64,000 nucleotides of DNA from the NCBI GenBank assembly GCA_947475525.1, contig CANJMI010000022.1, positions 30,624-94,623 of the forward strand, given 5' to 3'. Position numbers and translations under genes: made by a program. The first letter of the stretch is position 1. Each line of letters begins with the position of its first letter. Source of the DNA: Polyangiaceae bacterium (GTDB taxonomy: Bacteria > Myxococcota_A > Polyangia > Polyangiales > Polyangiaceae). A model generated the notes under the pieces. It worked only from the letters and a program-made list of their open reading frames with translations, had not been told where the DNA came from and searched no databases. Shown in pieces: positions 26,769 through 35,957 of the stretch.

Positions 26769-29309
26769 ATGGAGAACACCGACCATCCGCTACTCAGCCG
26801 ACTGCCTCCGATCGGGCAAACCCTCGACACGAATGGCGTGTTCGACCGGTTCCTCGACTACGCGACGGCGCGCGGCGTCGAGCTCTACGCGGCTCAAGAG
26901 GAAGCGTTGCTCGAGATCTGCGCCGACAAGAATGTGATCCTCGGCACGCCGACGGGTTCGGGAAAATCGCTCGTCGCCGAAGCGATGCATTTTCTCGCGA
27001 TGGCTCGCGGTCAGCGGTCGGTCTACACAAGCCCGATCAAGGCGCTCGTCAACGAGAAGTTCTTCGCGCTCTGCAACCTATTTCACCCCGACAACGTCGG
27101 CCTTCTAACGGGCGACGCGACGGTCAATCGCGACGCGCCGATTCTATGTTGCACCGCCGAAGTGCTCGCGAACTGGTCCCTGACCGAGGGTAAAAAGACC
27201 GACGTCTCCTTCGCCATCTTGGATGAGTTTCACTACTACTCGGACCGCGATCGGGGCGTGGCGTGGCAGGTCCCGCTCTTGACGCTGCCGAACACGACCT
27301 TCCTCTTGATGTCGGCGACGCTCGGCGATCCCAAGGTTTTTGCTGAGAAACTGACCGAGCTTAACGGCAAGCCGACGGCGATGGTGCTCTCCGACGTGCG
27401 TCCGGTACCCCTCGACTACACCTACGCGGAGGTCCCGCTCCAAGAGTCGATTCTCGGTCTCGTCGAGGACGGCAAGGCGCCTGTCTACGTCGTCAGCTTC
27501 ACCCAGCGGAGTTGCCACGATCAGGCCCAAAACTTAATGAGCCTCAACGTCTGCACCAAGGAGGAGAAGCTCGCGATTGCAGCGGAGCTCGTCGGCCATC
27601 GCTTCGATACGCCGTACGGTCGCGTGCTGCACCGCTTCGTCAAGCATGGGATTGGCGTGCATCACGGCGGCATGCTCCCGAAGCACCGGCGGCTCGTCGA
27701 GCGATTGGCCCAGAAGGGGATGCTCAAGGTGATAAGCGGCACCGATACCCTCGGCGTCGGCGTCAACATCCCGATTCGGACCGTCCTCCTCACGCAGCTC
27801 TGTAAGTTTGACGGCGAGAAGACCCGCATCCTCGGCGCCCGCGAGTTCCACCAGCTCTGCGGTCGCGCGGGTCGCAAGGGCTTCGATGACCGCGGGAGCG
27901 TTGTGGCTCAGGCGCCTGAGCACGCGATCGAGAACCTGCGACTCGAAGCGAAAGTCACCAAAGGCAAGAAGGTCGTCAAGCGAAAGCCGCCGACGAAAGG
28001 CTACGTGCACTACGCGCGTGAGACCTTCGAGCAGTTGATGGTTTCGCGTCCGGAGCCGCTCGAGTCGAGGTTCCAGGTCACTCACGCCATGCTGCTCGCC
28101 GTGCTCGGTCGCGAGTCAGGCGGCTGCGAGGCCATGAAAGCCCTCGTCCGGACGAGTCATGACCGGGCCGCGGTCAAACGGCTACACGGGCGTACGGCCA
28201 TGCAGCTCTTGCGCTCGCTCGTCGAGTCGGAGGTCGTCACGTTCGCGGCGGATCCCGAGCACCCTCGGCGCCGGCGATTGCGCATCAACGTGGAGCTTCA
28301 GCGCGAGTTTTCCCTGCATCATGCGCTCTCGCTCTACCTCGTCGACGCGCTGCAAGTGCTGTCCCCCGAGGCCGAAACCTATCCGCTCGATGTGCTCGCG
28401 TTCGTCGAGTCGATCCTCGAAGATCCAAGACCGATCCTGCTAAAGCAGCTCGACCGCGTGAAAGGTGAATTGATCGCGAAGTGGAAGTCGGAAGGGGTCG
28501 AGTACGAGGAGCGCATGGCTCGCCTCGACGGCATTCAGCATCCGAAGCCGAACGCGGAGCTCATCTACGGCACGTTCGACGCCTTCCGCAGTCAGCATCC
28601 TTGGGTTGGCAATCAGAACGTTCGTCCGAAGGGTGTCGCCCGCGAAATATTTGAGCGCTGCCTCGATTTTCACGGCTTCGTTCTCGACCATCAGCTCGAG
28701 CGCGGCGAGGGGCTCGTCCTCCGGTACCTCACGGACGTCTACGAAGCGCTCGTTAAAAATGTCCCGGAAAGTGCGCGCACACCCGAGCTCGACGAGCTCA
28801 TCGAGTTTTTCGGCTCGCTCGTGCGCGGGGTCGACTCGAGTCTGCTCGACGAGTGGGAGAAGCTGCGTGATCCGAACTACCTTGCGCGTCCGCAGGGGGC
28901 CGAAGATGAGCTTCCAAAGGAACGTCCGCTCGTGGCCGATCGCCGCGCCTTCACGGTGCTCGTGCGCAACGCCGTCTTCGGCCTCGTGCGCGCCTTGTCG
29001 CTCGGTGATGTGCTCGGTGCAGCTGCTCGGGTCGATGCACCAACCGGCGAGCTGCCGTGGTCGCCGGAGGCCATCGCGGAGAAGATGCGTCCGTACTTCG
29101 CCGAGCACCAGGCGCTGCTGATAGACCCGCGGGCACGCGGCGCTCGCATGGTGGAGATAGACGAGTCGAGTGCGGTCTCCTGGGGCGTGCGCCAACGACT
29201 TTGCGATCCCGAAGAACACGACGACTGGTTCATCGAAGCGCGCATCGACCTCGCGCGCTCGAACGATGAAGGCCGCCCCGTTGTGACGCTGCTTTCCATC
29301 GGCCCGTAA
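26769..29309 (+). CDS. Ski2-like DEAD/DEAH helicase with DUF3516-type C-terminus
   Basis: The 846-residue product has superfamily 2 helicase motifs: Walker A GTPTGSGKS (K66), DEFH box (D152-H155), motif III SATLGD, and motif VI QLCGRAGRKG. Residues about 400-846 form a long helical C-terminal region like that of bacterial helicases annotated with DUF3516. The family is related to eukaryotic Ski2/Mtr4 RNA helicases and the archaeal Hel308 group. RNA or DNA unwinding is expected; the exact substrate is unknown. It is divergent from a kinase gene and followed 56 bp later by a holB-like gene. Confidence 0.88.
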   Translation: MENTDHPLLSRLPPIGQTLDTNGVFDRFLDYATARGVELYAAQEEALLEICADKNVILGTPTGSGKSLVAEAMHFLAMARGQRSVYTSPIKALVNEKFFALCNLFHPDNVGLLTGDATVNRDAPILCCTAEVLANWSLTEGKKTDVSFAILDEFHYYSDRDRGVAWQVPLLTLPNTTFLLMSATLGDPKVFAEKLTELNGKPTAMVLSDVRPVPLDYTYAEVPLQESILGLVEDGKAPVYVVSFTQRSCHDQAQNLMSLNVCTKEEKLAIAAELVGHRFDTPYGRVLHRFVKHGIGVHHGGMLPKHRRLVERLAQKGMLKVISGTDTLGVGVNIPIRTVLLTQLCKFDGEKTRILGAREFHQLCGRAGRKGFDDRGSVVAQAPEHAIENLRLEAKVTKGKKVVKRKPPTKGYVHYARETFEQLMVSRPEPLESRFQVTHAMLLAVLGRESGGCEAMKALVRTSHDRAAVKRLHGRTAMQLLRSLVESEVVTFAADPEHPRRRRLRINVELQREFSLHHALSLYLVDALQVLSPEAETYPLDVLAFVESILEDPRPILLKQLDRVKGELIAKWKSEGVEYEERMARLDGIQHPKPNAELIYGTFDAFRSQHPWVGNQNVRPKGVAREIFERCLDFHGFVLDHQLERGEGLVLRYLTDVYEALVKNVPESARTPELDELIEFFGSLVRGVDSSLLDEWEKLRDPNYLARPQGAEDELPKERPLVADRRAFTVLVRNAVFGLVRALSLGDVLGAAARVDAPTGELPWSPEAIAEKMRPYFAEHQALLIDPRARGARMVEIDESSAVSWGVRQRLCDPEEHDDWFIEARIDLARSNDEGRPVVTLLSIGP

Positions 29310-29365
29310 GGTCGCGCCATTTCGTCCTGAACCTCCGGGCGGGATCGCGCTATGACGCACGCTCG

Positions 29366-30400
29366 ATGGCGTTCGAGCACGTGTTCGGGCAACCTTCCGC
29401 GGTAGCGACGCTCTCGCGCTCGCTTGCGCGAGGACGGGTGCATCACGCCTACCGTTTCGAAGGGCCGGATGGCGTCGGCAAGGAGCTGCTCGCGCTCGCT
29501 TTCGCCCAGGCGCTGGTTTGCACGGCCGGGGTGGTCCTTGGCTGCGAACGTTGTGACGCGTGCCGTCGCGCGACGACAAAGAGCACGCGTCCTCCCGAAG
29601 TGCCGCTGCACCCCGACGTCATTTTCGTTGGCCGAGCGCTGTACCCGGCGGAGCTGATTGGCGGAAAAAAGGAAGCGAGTGAAATCTCGGTCGAGCAAAT
29701 TCGCCGCGTGGTGCTTTCGCGCGCGGCCTATCCTCCCCACGAAGCGCGTCATCAAGTGGTCATCATTCGCGGCGCCGAGGAGCTGAGTTCCAACGCCGCC
29801 AACGCACTCTTGAAGACGCTGGAGGAGCCGCGCTCCGGGATGCATTTCGTGCTGCTCACTTCGCAGCCCGAAGTGCTGCTCGATACCATCAAGTCGCGCA
29901 CGCTACCGGTGCGTTTCGGCCCGCTGCCGGATGACGTTTTGCGAACGATTTTGCTCGCACGCGGTGTGCCCGAGGAGCGCGTGGCTGAACTCTCTGCGCT
30001 CGCGGGAGGGCGCGCCTCGCTCGCACTTGAGCTCGCGGATCCAGAGCGAAGTGCCGCGCGTGAGGCGTTCGTGCAAGGACTGCTCGAGGCGATGCGGCGG
30101 CCCGGGCTCGGCGCCGCTGTCGCGTTTGCTGAAGGCGGCGAACGGGAGCGCACATGGTTGGTCGAGAGCCTTGGCGCGTTCGCGCAGGTCTTCGTCGAGC
30201 AGGCGCGTGAGCATGCGGCTCGAGGCTCATCTCGCGCGCTTCAAGCGGCAGTACGCCACGCGCTCGTCATCGACGCCATCGACGCCATCGAGCGAAATGG
30301 TCAGGCGACGCTCGTGATGAGCGGGCTTGTCGCTTCGCTGAAGGCCGCGCGGCAGCTGCGTCCGGGCAAGCCGCCATCCATTCCGATTGCGCGCCGCTGA
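29366..30400 (+). CDS. holB: DNA polymerase III delta-prime subunit-like clamp-loader ATPase
   Basis: The 344-residue product opens with FEHVFGQPSAVATLSRSLARG and Walker A GPDGVGKE, has a Cys-rich zinc module (CERCDACRR) and the delta-prime/tau stretch RRVVLSRAAYPPHEARHQVVII...ELSSNAANALLKTLEEP (split), followed by the sensor SRT. This is the standard clamp-loader layout; it helps load the beta clamp on DNA. Bacterial HolB is about 330 residues, matching. The Walker A has Glu instead of Thr/Ser after Lys, as in delta-prime proteins that do not hydrolyse ATP. Confidence 0.9.
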   Translation: MAFEHVFGQPSAVATLSRSLARGRVHHAYRFEGPDGVGKELLALAFAQALVCTAGVVLGCERCDACRRATTKSTRPPEVPLHPDVIFVGRALYPAELIGGKKEASEISVEQIRRVVLSRAAYPPHEARHQVVIIRGAEELSSNAANALLKTLEEPRSGMHFVLLTSQPEVLLDTIKSRTLPVRFGPLPDDVLRTILLARGVPEERVAELSALAGGRASLALELADPERSAAREAFVQGLLEAMRRPGLGAAVAFAEGGERERTWLVESLGAFAQVFVEQAREHAARGSSRALQAAVRHALVIDAIDAIERNGQATLVMSGLVASLKAARQLRPGKPPSIPIARR

Positions 30401-30404
30401 GGGC

Positions 30405-31061
30405 CTACGCGAGTGGCCCCAAGAGCGCGGCCTGGAGCTCCCGAGCGAGCTTTGCGACGTGCTCGTAGCCTTCGTTTGTCACGAGCGCCCCGATCACCGC
30501 GGAGCACGGGCAGAGCGCGGCCGTGCTTGCTGCGCGTGCGATGTCGATGCCGCCTATCGCGACCGACGGCAGGCCCGCCTCATGGACACGCGCCGCGAGC
30601 CTCGCGAGGCCATCGAGGCCGATCGTAGGTTCGGGATTCTCCTTGCTGACGGTTCCGAACACCGGGCCGAGACCGATGTAGTCGGGCCGCTCTGCAAGCG
30701 CGAGCTCGACGTCGGCATCGTTGTGCGCCGAGATACCGACGAGGCCCAGCCGCCCTCGCGCAAGGAGGGTACGAGCGAGGCTGCCTGGAAGGTCGCGTTG
30801 GCCGACGTGCACGCCGTCACACCCAGCGATTTGTGCTAGGTCCGCGCGGTCGTTCGCGAACAGTGGGACGCCGTGTCTGCGGCACATCGGGACCAGCTCT
30901 CGAAGCAACGCGAGCATGTCTGCGCCGCCCCGCCGACTCGATTTGTCACGCAGCTGAAGCGCGGCTGGTCGCGCGCTCAAGACCGCTTCGGCAAACGGTA
31001 ACGGCGAGAGTCCCGCGCGCGTGAGCGTCGCAACGTCGACGATGGCGTACAGCCCGCGCAT
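30405..31061 (-). CDS. thiE: Thiamine-phosphate synthase
   Basis: The 218-residue product joins hydroxymethylpyrimidine diphosphate and thiazole phosphate to make thiamine phosphate. Motifs: QLRDKSSRR, FANDRADLAQIAGCDGVHVGQ, GISAHN, DYIGLGPVFGTVSKENPEP and SVAIGGID, all in ThiE order. ATG 31061 is chosen from the conserved start MRGLYAIVD. It ends 5 bp from the convergent holB stop and starts only 18 bp from the divergent gene at 31080, so its promoter must overlap that gene. No TPP riboswitch was seen in the short upstream gap. Confidence 0.93.
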   Translation of the reverse strand: MRGLYAIVDVATLTRAGLSPLPFAEAVLSARPAALQLRDKSSRRGGADMLALLRELVPMCRRHGVPLFANDRADLAQIAGCDGVHVGQRDLPGSLARTLLARGRLGLVGISAHNDADVELALAERPDYIGLGPVFGTVSKENPEPTIGLDGLARLAARVHEAGLPSVAIGGIDIARAASTAALCPCSAVIGALVTNEGYEHVAKLARELQAALLGPLA

Positions 31062-31079
31062 GAGGTAACCGTTCTTATC

Positions 31080-32321
31080 ATGAAGTGCGGGCTCGCGCTG
31101 CCAACCGCCATCGTCCTCTTCGCGCGTGTCGCCTCCGGCCATGAAGGCGCGCTGCCGGCGCCTGGTCCGCCGCCTCCCGTCGCGGTGTCACTCCAGGTGC
31201 TCGCCCCTTCTGCAAAGGGCCAGTGGCTCTTGCGACTCGACAACGGCGCCGATGGGGCCGTGCTCGTGTCCGCCGACGTGCGCCTCTTGCGGTTGGAGTT
31301 TCGCAAGTGGGATGTGAAGAAGGGCGCGTATGCAAAGACGGGCGAGGTCTGCGACGGGCCGGCCGCGTTCGGGGTCGAGCAACGCACGCCGTTCGGTCGC
31401 GAGCTCGTGCTCGAACGAGGGCAATCGTACGTTGAAGCGTTCGACCCGCGGCTCCTTTGTTTCGGAAAACAGGCGGCGCTCCTCGAGCCTGGCGTGATGG
31501 TGATGGCGTCGTACGGATTCACGCCTCGACCGCAATTCGCGTGGAAAAAGACGCGAGATCCGGAAGTGGCGCCGTTCGTTGCCGACACGGCAGTAGCGCC
31601 TCGCGCGGCCTCGCCGCAAAAGCAGTTGCTCGCCGAGAGCTTCGTCCTCAGCGATGCAAAAGGGTCCGTGTTCCCGCCGTATGATCAGACCGCTCCGTCC
31701 AAGCGCGTCTCGCCGAAGACCGCGGAGGCTGCGAGCCGCGCGGTCCCGATGGTCGCATCGGCGCCCTACCAAACACCGAAGGATGCCCTCTCGGCGGCGA
31801 TGTCGCTCACCACGGACCGCTTCGCCGATGCCGCATCCTGGCAAGACGTCTCCTTCGAGGTCGAGGCTCACAATGTCGGACAGCGTCCCGTCTGGGCGGC
31901 TCTGCGCGCCCGTCAATTGTCGTTCATGGTTTATGGCAGCGCCGGCGAGGCGACCTATTGCCCGCGCGTGTCGCAAGATCACGAAATTCCGCGTGACATG
32001 TACGAGCCGCTCCCAGCCGGCCGGCATCGACACATTGCGGTCAGCCTCACCGAACCGTGCGACGGCGCCACGTTCCGACGTCCCGGCATCTACGCCGTCG
32101 TGCCGACCCTCCACGCCGACGAACCCGGCGGCGGTGACGGACTTCCGGTGCTAAGCGGTACGGTGACCACGCGCGATCCCGGCCAAGTCGGTGGGACGCA
32201 CGAGGTCGGGGACGACGCGACGCTCGTTCGCGTGCGCTCCGGTTCGATGTCATTTTACCTCGCGCCGCCGCATGCGATTCCAACGAAGGACGCGGCGGTC
32301 GTTCCGCCGTTACCTCGCTGA
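31080..32321 (+). CDS. Secreted protein of unknown function
   Basis: The 413-residue product has a signal peptide (MKCGLALPTAIVLFARVASG) and no membrane segment afterwards. Two beta-rich halves are seen (about 35-140 and 240-400), joined by a Ser/Ala/Lys-rich linker. The second contains LRARQLSFMVYGSAG and a run resembling DUF-type beta sandwiches (GRHRHIAVSLTEPC). Family not recognised. It shares a very short divergent gap with thiE and is followed 12 bp later by a small lipoprotein gene, so the two are likely co-transcribed. Confidence 0.72.
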   Translation: MKCGLALPTAIVLFARVASGHEGALPAPGPPPPVAVSLQVLAPSAKGQWLLRLDNGADGAVLVSADVRLLRLEFRKWDVKKGAYAKTGEVCDGPAAFGVEQRTPFGRELVLERGQSYVEAFDPRLLCFGKQAALLEPGVMVMASYGFTPRPQFAWKKTRDPEVAPFVADTAVAPRAASPQKQLLAESFVLSDAKGSVFPPYDQTAPSKRVSPKTAEAASRAVPMVASAPYQTPKDALSAAMSLTTDRFADAASWQDVSFEVEAHNVGQRPVWAALRARQLSFMVYGSAGEATYCPRVSQDHEIPRDMYEPLPAGRHRHIAVSLTEPCDGATFRRPGIYAVVPTLHADEPGGGDGLPVLSGTVTTRDPGQVGGTHEVGDDATLVRVRSGSMSFYLAPPHAIPTKDAAVVPPLPR

Positions 32322-32333
32322 AAGGAACTCCTC

Positions 32334-32561
32334 ATGCGCACTCTCTTGCTCGTCGTTGCGGTGCTCTGCGGTTGCGCCGGTACGACTCGACCCGCGACGC
32401 GTTCGGCGTCGATGCGAATGCAAGGCCCGAACTGCCGCATGGCGTGCCTGGCTCAGGCGCATCCCGGTGAAGTGCTGATCGATTGCACGCCGCCACTCGA
32501 CTTCGACCCGGGCCGGCGTGATCCGTCGATGACCGTCTGCTTTTACGGACCGACACCGTAG
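32334..32561 (+). CDS. Small lipoprotein of unknown function
   Basis: The 75-residue product has a signal peptide with lipobox LCGC at residues 11-14 and a Cys-containing mature part (CRMACLAQ, DCTPPLD, TVCFYG). A purine-rich GAAAGGA lies 8 bases before the ATG and only 12 bases separate it from the upstream secreted-protein gene. Four Cys after the lipidated one suggest two disulphides. Function is unknown. Confidence 0.6.
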   Translation: MRTLLLVVAVLCGCAGTTRPATRSASMRMQGPNCRMACLAQAHPGEVLIDCTPPLDFDPGRRDPSMTVCFYGPTP

Positions 32562-32583
32562 CGGCTCGCTCACGCCACGCGCA

Positions 32584-33375
32584 TCAGGTGCCGCGCCACA
32601 CGGGCTTGCGCTTCTCGAGGAAGGCCATCAATCCTTCGCGGGCATCATCGGTTACGAGGCACGCCGCGAGGCGATCGCGCAAGAAGGGCAGGGCGTCTTC
32701 GAGCGCGAGATCGTTTTGCGCCGCCAAGGCTTCGAGACCGAGTCTCACGGTCAGGGGACTCTTCTCGAAAATCCGCGCCGCGACGTCATCGACTGCACCG
32801 TCGAGTTCCTCCGCCGCGACGGCCCGGTTCAGCAGGCCTACGGAGACGGCCTCGGTGGCGGTGAGCTTCTCGCCGAACAGCATCATTTGAACGAGTCGTC
32901 GGCGTGGCACGTGGCGCCGGAGCACCGCCATGATCATCATCGGAAAGAGCCCAACGTCGATTTCGGGCGTCCCAAGTTTCGCGTCGAGCGACCCCACGGC
33001 GAAGTGCGCCGCGGCGACAAGGCCAAGCCCGCCACCCATCGCCGCTCCGTTCACCCGCGCGATAATGGGCTTTGGCGACGCATCCATCGCGAGCATCAAG
33101 TCGGCGTAATCTCCACGGTGCGTCAGCGCCTCGGCCTCGTCTTTGGCCGCCAATTGCGCGAAGTCTCCGCCCGCGCAAAACGCATTGCCCGCCCCCGTCA
33201 GAACCAGCGTGCGTACCGCGTCGTCCTCGGCGGCATCGGCGAGCACATGCAAGAGCTCGTTCACCATACGCGGGCCTATCGCGTTGCGACGCGCAGGGTT
33301 CGACAGCGTGACGAGCAGCGCGCCAACTCGGCTCGGAGGCGCGAGCACCACCGTTTGATACGCTCGCTCGATCAC
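32584..33375 (-). CDS. Enoyl-CoA hydratase/isomerase family protein
   Basis: The 263-residue product is a crotonase-fold enzyme: NPARRNAIG near 27, oxyanion-hole motifs GNAFCAGGDFAQL and NGAAMGGGLGL, and the C-terminal EGLMAFLEKRKPVW. The acidic catalytic pair at about positions 110/130 appears as E in GTPEIDVGLF only, so the exact reaction (hydration, isomerisation or hydrolysis) is open. It overlaps the BKACE gene by 4 bases and belongs to the MarR-controlled operon, suggesting acyl-CoA catabolism. Confidence 0.88.
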   Translation of the reverse strand: MIERAYQTVVLAPPSRVGALLVTLSNPARRNAIGPRMVNELLHVLADAAEDDAVRTLVLTGAGNAFCAGGDFAQLAAKDEAEALTHRGDYADLMLAMDASPKPIIARVNGAAMGGGLGLVAAAHFAVGSLDAKLGTPEIDVGLFPMMIMAVLRRHVPRRRLVQMMLFGEKLTATEAVSVGLLNRAVAAEELDGAVDDVAARIFEKSPLTVRLGLEALAAQNDLALEDALPFLRDRLAACLVTDDAREGLMAFLEKRKPVWRGT

Positions 33376-34271
33376 CGCGGCGCCCCAAGGCCCAAGATGG
33401 TGCGCGTTTCGTCCACCGTCGCGGGCCGCCGACCTACGCCACGCACGAGCGCGACCGCCTGCTCCACCATCGCGCCGTTGCTCGCGGCCATCGAGCCGTC
33501 CGGCATGTAGAGGTGGTCTTCAAGGCCCGTACGCACGTTGCCGCCGAGCACCGCAGCGGTGGCGAGCATGCGCCAATGGCCGTGGCTGATGCCGATGCAC
33601 TCCCACTCGGATCCTGGCGGCATGAGCTTGGTCTGGAGCTGCAGCGAGTCCACCTCGCCGGGGATGCCACCGAGCACACCGACGATGAATGAAAACTGAA
33701 ACGGCGCCTTCAGGAGGCCCATGTCGATGAGTGGCCAGGCACCTTGCGTGTGCCCCGTGTCGAAGCACTCGAGCTCTGGCTTCACGCCAGCCTCGTTCAT
33801 AGCGACCAGCAAGTTCGTGATCTTTTCGTAGGTGTTCTTGAACACCATATCGAAGACGAACTCTTTACGCTGCTGCGAGTACTTCGAGTAGTTCATCGTG
33901 CCCATGTTGAGGGCGCCGATCTCGGGTTTGCACTCGGTCAGGTACGCTATCTGCTGGCTCACGTCGTCCGAGAGCGTGCCGGTCGAGTAGTTCAAGATCA
34001 CCGGACAGCGCTCGCGGATCTCACGCTTGATGGCCGCGAACACGCTCGGCTCGAACGTCGGCGCGCCGTCATCCGTGCGGGCGTGGAGGTGGACCACCGA
34101 TGCTCCGGCGTCGTAGGCGCGCTTCGCCTCATCCGCGATTTCCGTCGGGGTGTACGGGATGCCAGTGTTTTGTTTGCGATTCGCGAGGACGCCCGTAAGC
34201 GCGCACGTGACGACGCACACGTCGGGGTCGCGGTGTGTCGTCTTGGGTTGGCCTGTAAACGATCGTTGCAT
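33372..34271 (-). CDS. Beta-keto acid cleavage enzyme (BKACE, DUF849 family)
   Basis: The 299-residue product is a zinc-dependent TIM-barrel enzyme of the 3-keto-5-aminohexanoate cleavage (Kce) family, which converts a beta-keto acid plus acetyl-CoA to acetoacetate plus a new acyl-CoA. The zinc motif is H61-L-H63 in VVHLHARTDDG; LNYSTGT, ECFDTGH and GNVRTGLEDHLYM are typical blocks. Length matches the family (about 290-310). The substrate varies widely across the family and cannot be assigned. Genes for MarR and an enoyl-CoA hydratase flank it closely, indicating an inducible catabolic operon. Confidence 0.92.
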   Translation of the reverse strand: MQRSFTGQPKTTHRDPDVCVVTCALTGVLANRKQNTGIPYTPTEIADEAKRAYDAGASVVHLHARTDDGAPTFEPSVFAAIKREIRERCPVILNYSTGTLSDDVSQQIAYLTECKPEIGALNMGTMNYSKYSQQRKEFVFDMVFKNTYEKITNLLVAMNEAGVKPELECFDTGHTQGAWPLIDMGLLKAPFQFSFIVGVLGGIPGEVDSLQLQTKLMPPGSEWECIGISHGHWRMLATAAVLGGNVRTGLEDHLYMPDGSMAASNGAMVEQAVALVRGVGRRPATVDETRTILGLGAPR

Positions 34272-34280
34272 GGTGTCCCT

Positions 34281-34778
34281 TCAATCCTGCGGCGCGTCGG
34301 GTGTGACGGCTCCAACAATGTCACGTACGCGCTGCTGGACGTCTCCGAGCACGCGAAAGAGTTCGTCCAAATCCCGCTTCGGCGTACCAACGAGGGCACG
34401 GCGGAAGATCTCCATGGGCTCCACGCGAATCTCCTCGGCGAGCTTTTTCCCCTTCGACGTCAGCCGGATCAGCACCATCCGGCGGTCTTCAACCGAGCGC
34501 TCGCGGCGCACGAGGTCCTCGCGCTCCATCCTGTCGATGATGCCGGTGACGGTGCTGTTTTGCGCGCGGATGCGGTCGGACAGTGAGGACAGCGAGAGGT
34601 CACCGAGCTGGCCAAGAACTTTCAACACGGTGAGCTGCGGCCCGGTAAGTCCGTAAGCACGGGCGCGCTCCTTCGTCAGTCGGCGGCTCTCCGTATAGAG
34701 GTAGACGAACGTCTCGACCACCGCGTCGACGGTCTTCTTGTGCTTCGTGGGGAGAGCGTCACCGAGCGAGCCAGCCAT
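34281..34778 (-). CDS. MarR family transcriptional regulator
   Basis: The 165-residue product has the winged-helix layout of MarR proteins: LTGPQLTVLKVLGQLGDLSLSSLSDRI, recognition-helix region NSTVTGIIDRMEREDLVRR and wing RRMVLIRLT. The ATG at 34778 is chosen over 34805 because an inverted repeat that looks like an operator (34780-34799) lies just upstream and would otherwise be coding. It stands 9 bp before the BKACE gene and probably represses its own operon until a ligand binds. Confidence 0.92.
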   Translation of the reverse strand: MAGSLGDALPTKHKKTVDAVVETFVYLYTESRRLTKERARAYGLTGPQLTVLKVLGQLGDLSLSSLSDRIRAQNSTVTGIIDRMEREDLVRRERSVEDRRMVLIRLTSKGKKLAEEIRVEPMEIFRRALVGTPKRDLDELFRVLGDVQQRVRDIVGAVTPDAPQD

Positions 34779-34779
34779 G

Positions 34780-34799
34780 ATACTTCGTATGCGAAATAT
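34780..34799. promoter_or_regulatory. Candidate MarR auto-operator palindrome
   Basis: A 20-bp imperfect inverted repeat with half-sites ATACTTCGTA and TGCGAAATAT (8 of 10 bases match after reverse complement) sits directly before the marR-like ATG. Size and symmetry fit MarR dimers. Binding is inferred. Confidence 0.55.
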
Positions 34800-34817
34800 C
34801 CGCACACGAGGCTCCGG

Positions 34818-35954
34818 TCAACGTGCAATCTCGTCCAGTTCCCGCTGGACCTCGAGCGCACGCGGATCCTCGGGATCAAGCTCGCGCGCGCGCCGGATGG
34901 CTTCTCGGGCGGCGGACATGTCGCCTTTCTTCGCGCTAGCCGTAGCGAGGTTGATCAGGACCGACGCAAGCTTCGGATCGAGCGCGAGCGCGCGTCGGTA
35001 CGCGGCGAGAGCGCGGTCGAGGTCACCTGTCGCTTGCCAGCCGAACCCAAGGTTGTTGTGAAACGTCGCGTGGGTCGGATCGAGCCTGACCGCGGCCTCG
35101 AGCTCGGGGATTGCCGCACCAACGTCCCCCGCTTGCAGCAGCGCCGTCCCGAGGCTCGTCCGGGTCGCCCCGTTTTCGCCATCGAGCGCTACCGCTGCCC
35201 TGTAGCTCACGATCGCGTCTGCGAGCCGCCCCGCTTGCAGCTCCGCCGTCGCGAGGTTGGCTCGGCGGTTTGCGTCTTGCGGCTCGAGGTCGGCGGCCCG
35301 AGTAAGAGCGCGAACCGCGCCCTCGCGATCGCCCGACACGAGCAACGCGATACCGTGACTCGACAACACCTCGGCGTCGTTCGGCGCAAGGGTCGCCGCC
35401 CGCTCGAGCGGTGCGCGCGCGTCCGCGAGCTGCCCGAGCACGAGGAGGATGCGTCCAAGTTCCAGTTGAGCTGCCGCGTGTTCAGGGTGCTGCGCCACGA
35501 CGTCCTGCAGCGCCGCCAGCACCGCGCGAGCGGTCGGGTCGTCAGGAGCGGAGGCGACGCCTTCGGAGACGCCGTTGACCGCCAAGGTTGCGCGCGCCAC
35601 CCCGACGATGGCAGCAGGATCACCAGGTGTTAAGCGAGCACCCGAAGCGTAGCAGTCGAGCGCGCTTTCCCACCGTCCGGCGGCGTAGGCGTCGTCGCCC
35701 GCGGTGAGCCATCGATCGAGGGCGCTGCCATCGCCACGCGCAAGTCTCCGCGTCGTTGTGGTGCTCGACGCAGCGGCCGCACGAGGCGAAAGCTCGCCCC
35801 TTGAGGCTACTCGGACGTCCGCCGCCGGGCGCTCGGCTCCACCAACGTGCACAGGCGCAGGTGCGCCGCCACACGCCGCGACAAGGAGCACGAGGTACCA
35901 CCCCGATGAGCCACACGGCGACGAGGCCGAGCACCGATTCGAACCTGCCCGCAT
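34818..35954 (-). CDS. TPR lipoprotein
   Basis: The 378-residue product has a short signal ending in a lipobox (LLVAAC near residue 27), a low-complexity linker, and about seven tetratricopeptide repeats (about 80-375: YAAGRWESALDCYASGARLTP, ELGRILLVLGQLADARAPLE, NLGFGWQATGDLDRALAAYR and others). TPR proteins serve as protein-binding scaffolds, here at the membrane. It starts 3 bp after the SpoVR stop, so it is translated from the same transcript as spoVR and yhbH. Confidence 0.82.
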   Translation of the reverse strand: MRAGSNRCSASSPCGSSGWYLVLLVAACGGAPAPVHVGGAERPAADVRVASRGELSPRAAAASSTTTTRRLARGDGSALDRWLTAGDDAYAAGRWESALDCYASGARLTPGDPAAIVGVARATLAVNGVSEGVASAPDDPTARAVLAALQDVVAQHPEHAAAQLELGRILLVLGQLADARAPLERAATLAPNDAEVLSSHGIALLVSGDREGAVRALTRAADLEPQDANRRANLATAELQAGRLADAIVSYRAAVALDGENGATRTSLGTALLQAGDVGAAIPELEAAVRLDPTHATFHNNLGFGWQATGDLDRALAAYRRALALDPKLASVLINLATASAKKGDMSAAREAIRRARELDPEDPRALEVQRELDEIAR

Positions 35955-35957
35955 CGA

